Below are positions 6,223 through 6,489 of a DNA stretch of 6,489 nt, piece by piece. The position numbers and the translations under genes are program-made. The notes under the pieces were generated by a model. That model ran no database searches. It was not told where the DNA came from and saw nothing but the letters and a program-made list of their open reading frames with translations. Source of the DNA: Candidatus Sordicultor fermentans (lineage in GTDB: Bacteria; Atribacterota; Atribacteria; Atribacterales; Caldatribacteriaceae); the NCBI GenBank assembly GCA_002385475.1, contig DGDO01000145.1, forward strand, positions 312 to 6,800, given 5' to 3'. Positions within the stretch are counted from its first letter, which is position 1. The number at the start of each line of letters is the position of its first letter.

Positions 6223-6227
6223 TAGAA

Positions 6228-6489
6228 TTGAAAGATGCCTATCGAATAAAAAAAGTCAAGATTCCCCTTTCTGAGCTAAAAGCAGGAGAGCTTCTCCCTT
6301 TTACTCTTCTTAATCCCCAGGATCAGGTTCTTTTGAGTCGAGGGCAGATTATAACTTCTGAGTTTGTAGAAAAACTCAAAGAGGATGGCTATTCTTCAGT
6401 TTTAGCTGAGATTTTAGAAGAAGACGAAGGATTGGTAGCTAAAGAAGATATATCTCCGGAAATTAAAACCGAAGTTCAACCTAAAATAG
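6228..6489 (+). CDS. N-terminus of a possible HD-GYP-type signalling protein, 3' partial
   Basis: Eighty-seven codons are visible, starting from TTG with a strong ribosome binding site; the stop lies beyond the window. The sequence has the pattern IPLSELKAGELLPFTLLNPQ (12-31), then QVLLSRGQIITSEFVEKLKEDGYSSVLAEI (33-62), then an acidic stretch (63-74). This matches, from memory, the small N-terminal module (a 'leu-pgm-vl…gxlLlpkGtxlt…i-xLkxxGi-xvyv' pattern) often placed before HD-GYP cyclic-di-GMP phosphodiesterase domains. No catalytic HD or GYP residue is visible. The protein has no signal peptide or membrane segment in the visible part, so a cytoplasmic location is likely. The gene is isolated from rho by 804 bases and probably has its own promoter. 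The family call is tentative. Confidence 0.5.
   Translation, partial: MKDAYRIKKVKIPLSELKAGELLPFTLLNPQDQVLLSRGQIITSEFVEKLKEDGYSSVLAEILEEDEGLVAKEDISPEIKTEVQPKI

Larger units (their letters stand above)
5424..6227. other. Long intergenic region without a supported gene
   Basis: These 804 bases separate rho from the last gene, whereas all gaps upstream are 15 nt or less. The region is rich in T runs (eight T at 5548-5555, seven at 6094-6100, seven at 6155-6161). Short open frames exist on both strands: minus-strand 5554-5793 with 79 codons, plus-strand 5642-5860 with 72 codons and no ATG, and plus-strand ATG 5583-5645 with 20 codons. None has a well-placed ribosome binding site or a recognisable product. 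I could not recognise a tRNA, a common housekeeping RNA, or a riboswitch consensus. Supported structure is listed in the separate entries below. Confidence 0.8.

Overview
The window is a bacterial chromosomal segment of moderate to low GC content. Every recognised gene lies on the plus strand. It carries housekeeping genes: CTP synthase (pyrG, 5' end cut by the window edge), glutamate racemase (murI), the MEP-pathway kinase ispE, a MobA-like nucleotidyltransferase-fold protein of unknown substrate, and transcription terminator Rho (rho). After a non-coding gap of about 800 bases comes the start of a sixth gene, cut by the right edge. D-glutamate synthesis (peptidoglycan) and the MEP isoprenoid route mark this as a walled bacterium. 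The gene set and very frequent GTG/TTG starts would fit a clostridia-like lineage or an uncultured anaerobic candidate phylum, but I cannot name the taxon from sequence alone.

Bases 1-5423 look like one polycistronic unit. pyrG and murI overlap by 11 nt, murI and ispE by 8 nt, ispE and the transferase gene by 4 nt (ATGA), and rho follows after 15 nt. I see no promoter or terminator inside this block, and translational coupling is likely, especially for ispE, which has a weak ribosome binding site. Biochemically, PyrG makes CTP. CTP supplies the cytidyl group of CDP-methylerythritol, which IspE phosphorylates. MurI supplies D-glutamate for the wall. Rho ends transcription.

Bases 5424-6227 contain no gene I can support. 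The gap is T-rich and has several pieces of local order: a run of dyads and hairpins around 5852-5980, a weak terminator-like structure ending in seven T at 6100, a dyad overlapping an extended -10-like box at 6121-6147, and a second extended -10-like box at 6202-6210.

Bases 6228-6489 encode the first 87 codons of a protein whose N-terminus resembles the small domain that often precedes HD-GYP cyclic-di-GMP phosphodiesterases, but the catalytic part is outside the window. No mobile element, CRISPR array, tRNA or rRNA was found. I did not find a clearly new biological system. The most open questions are the rho-downstream gap and the transferase with an eroded nucleotide-binding loop.
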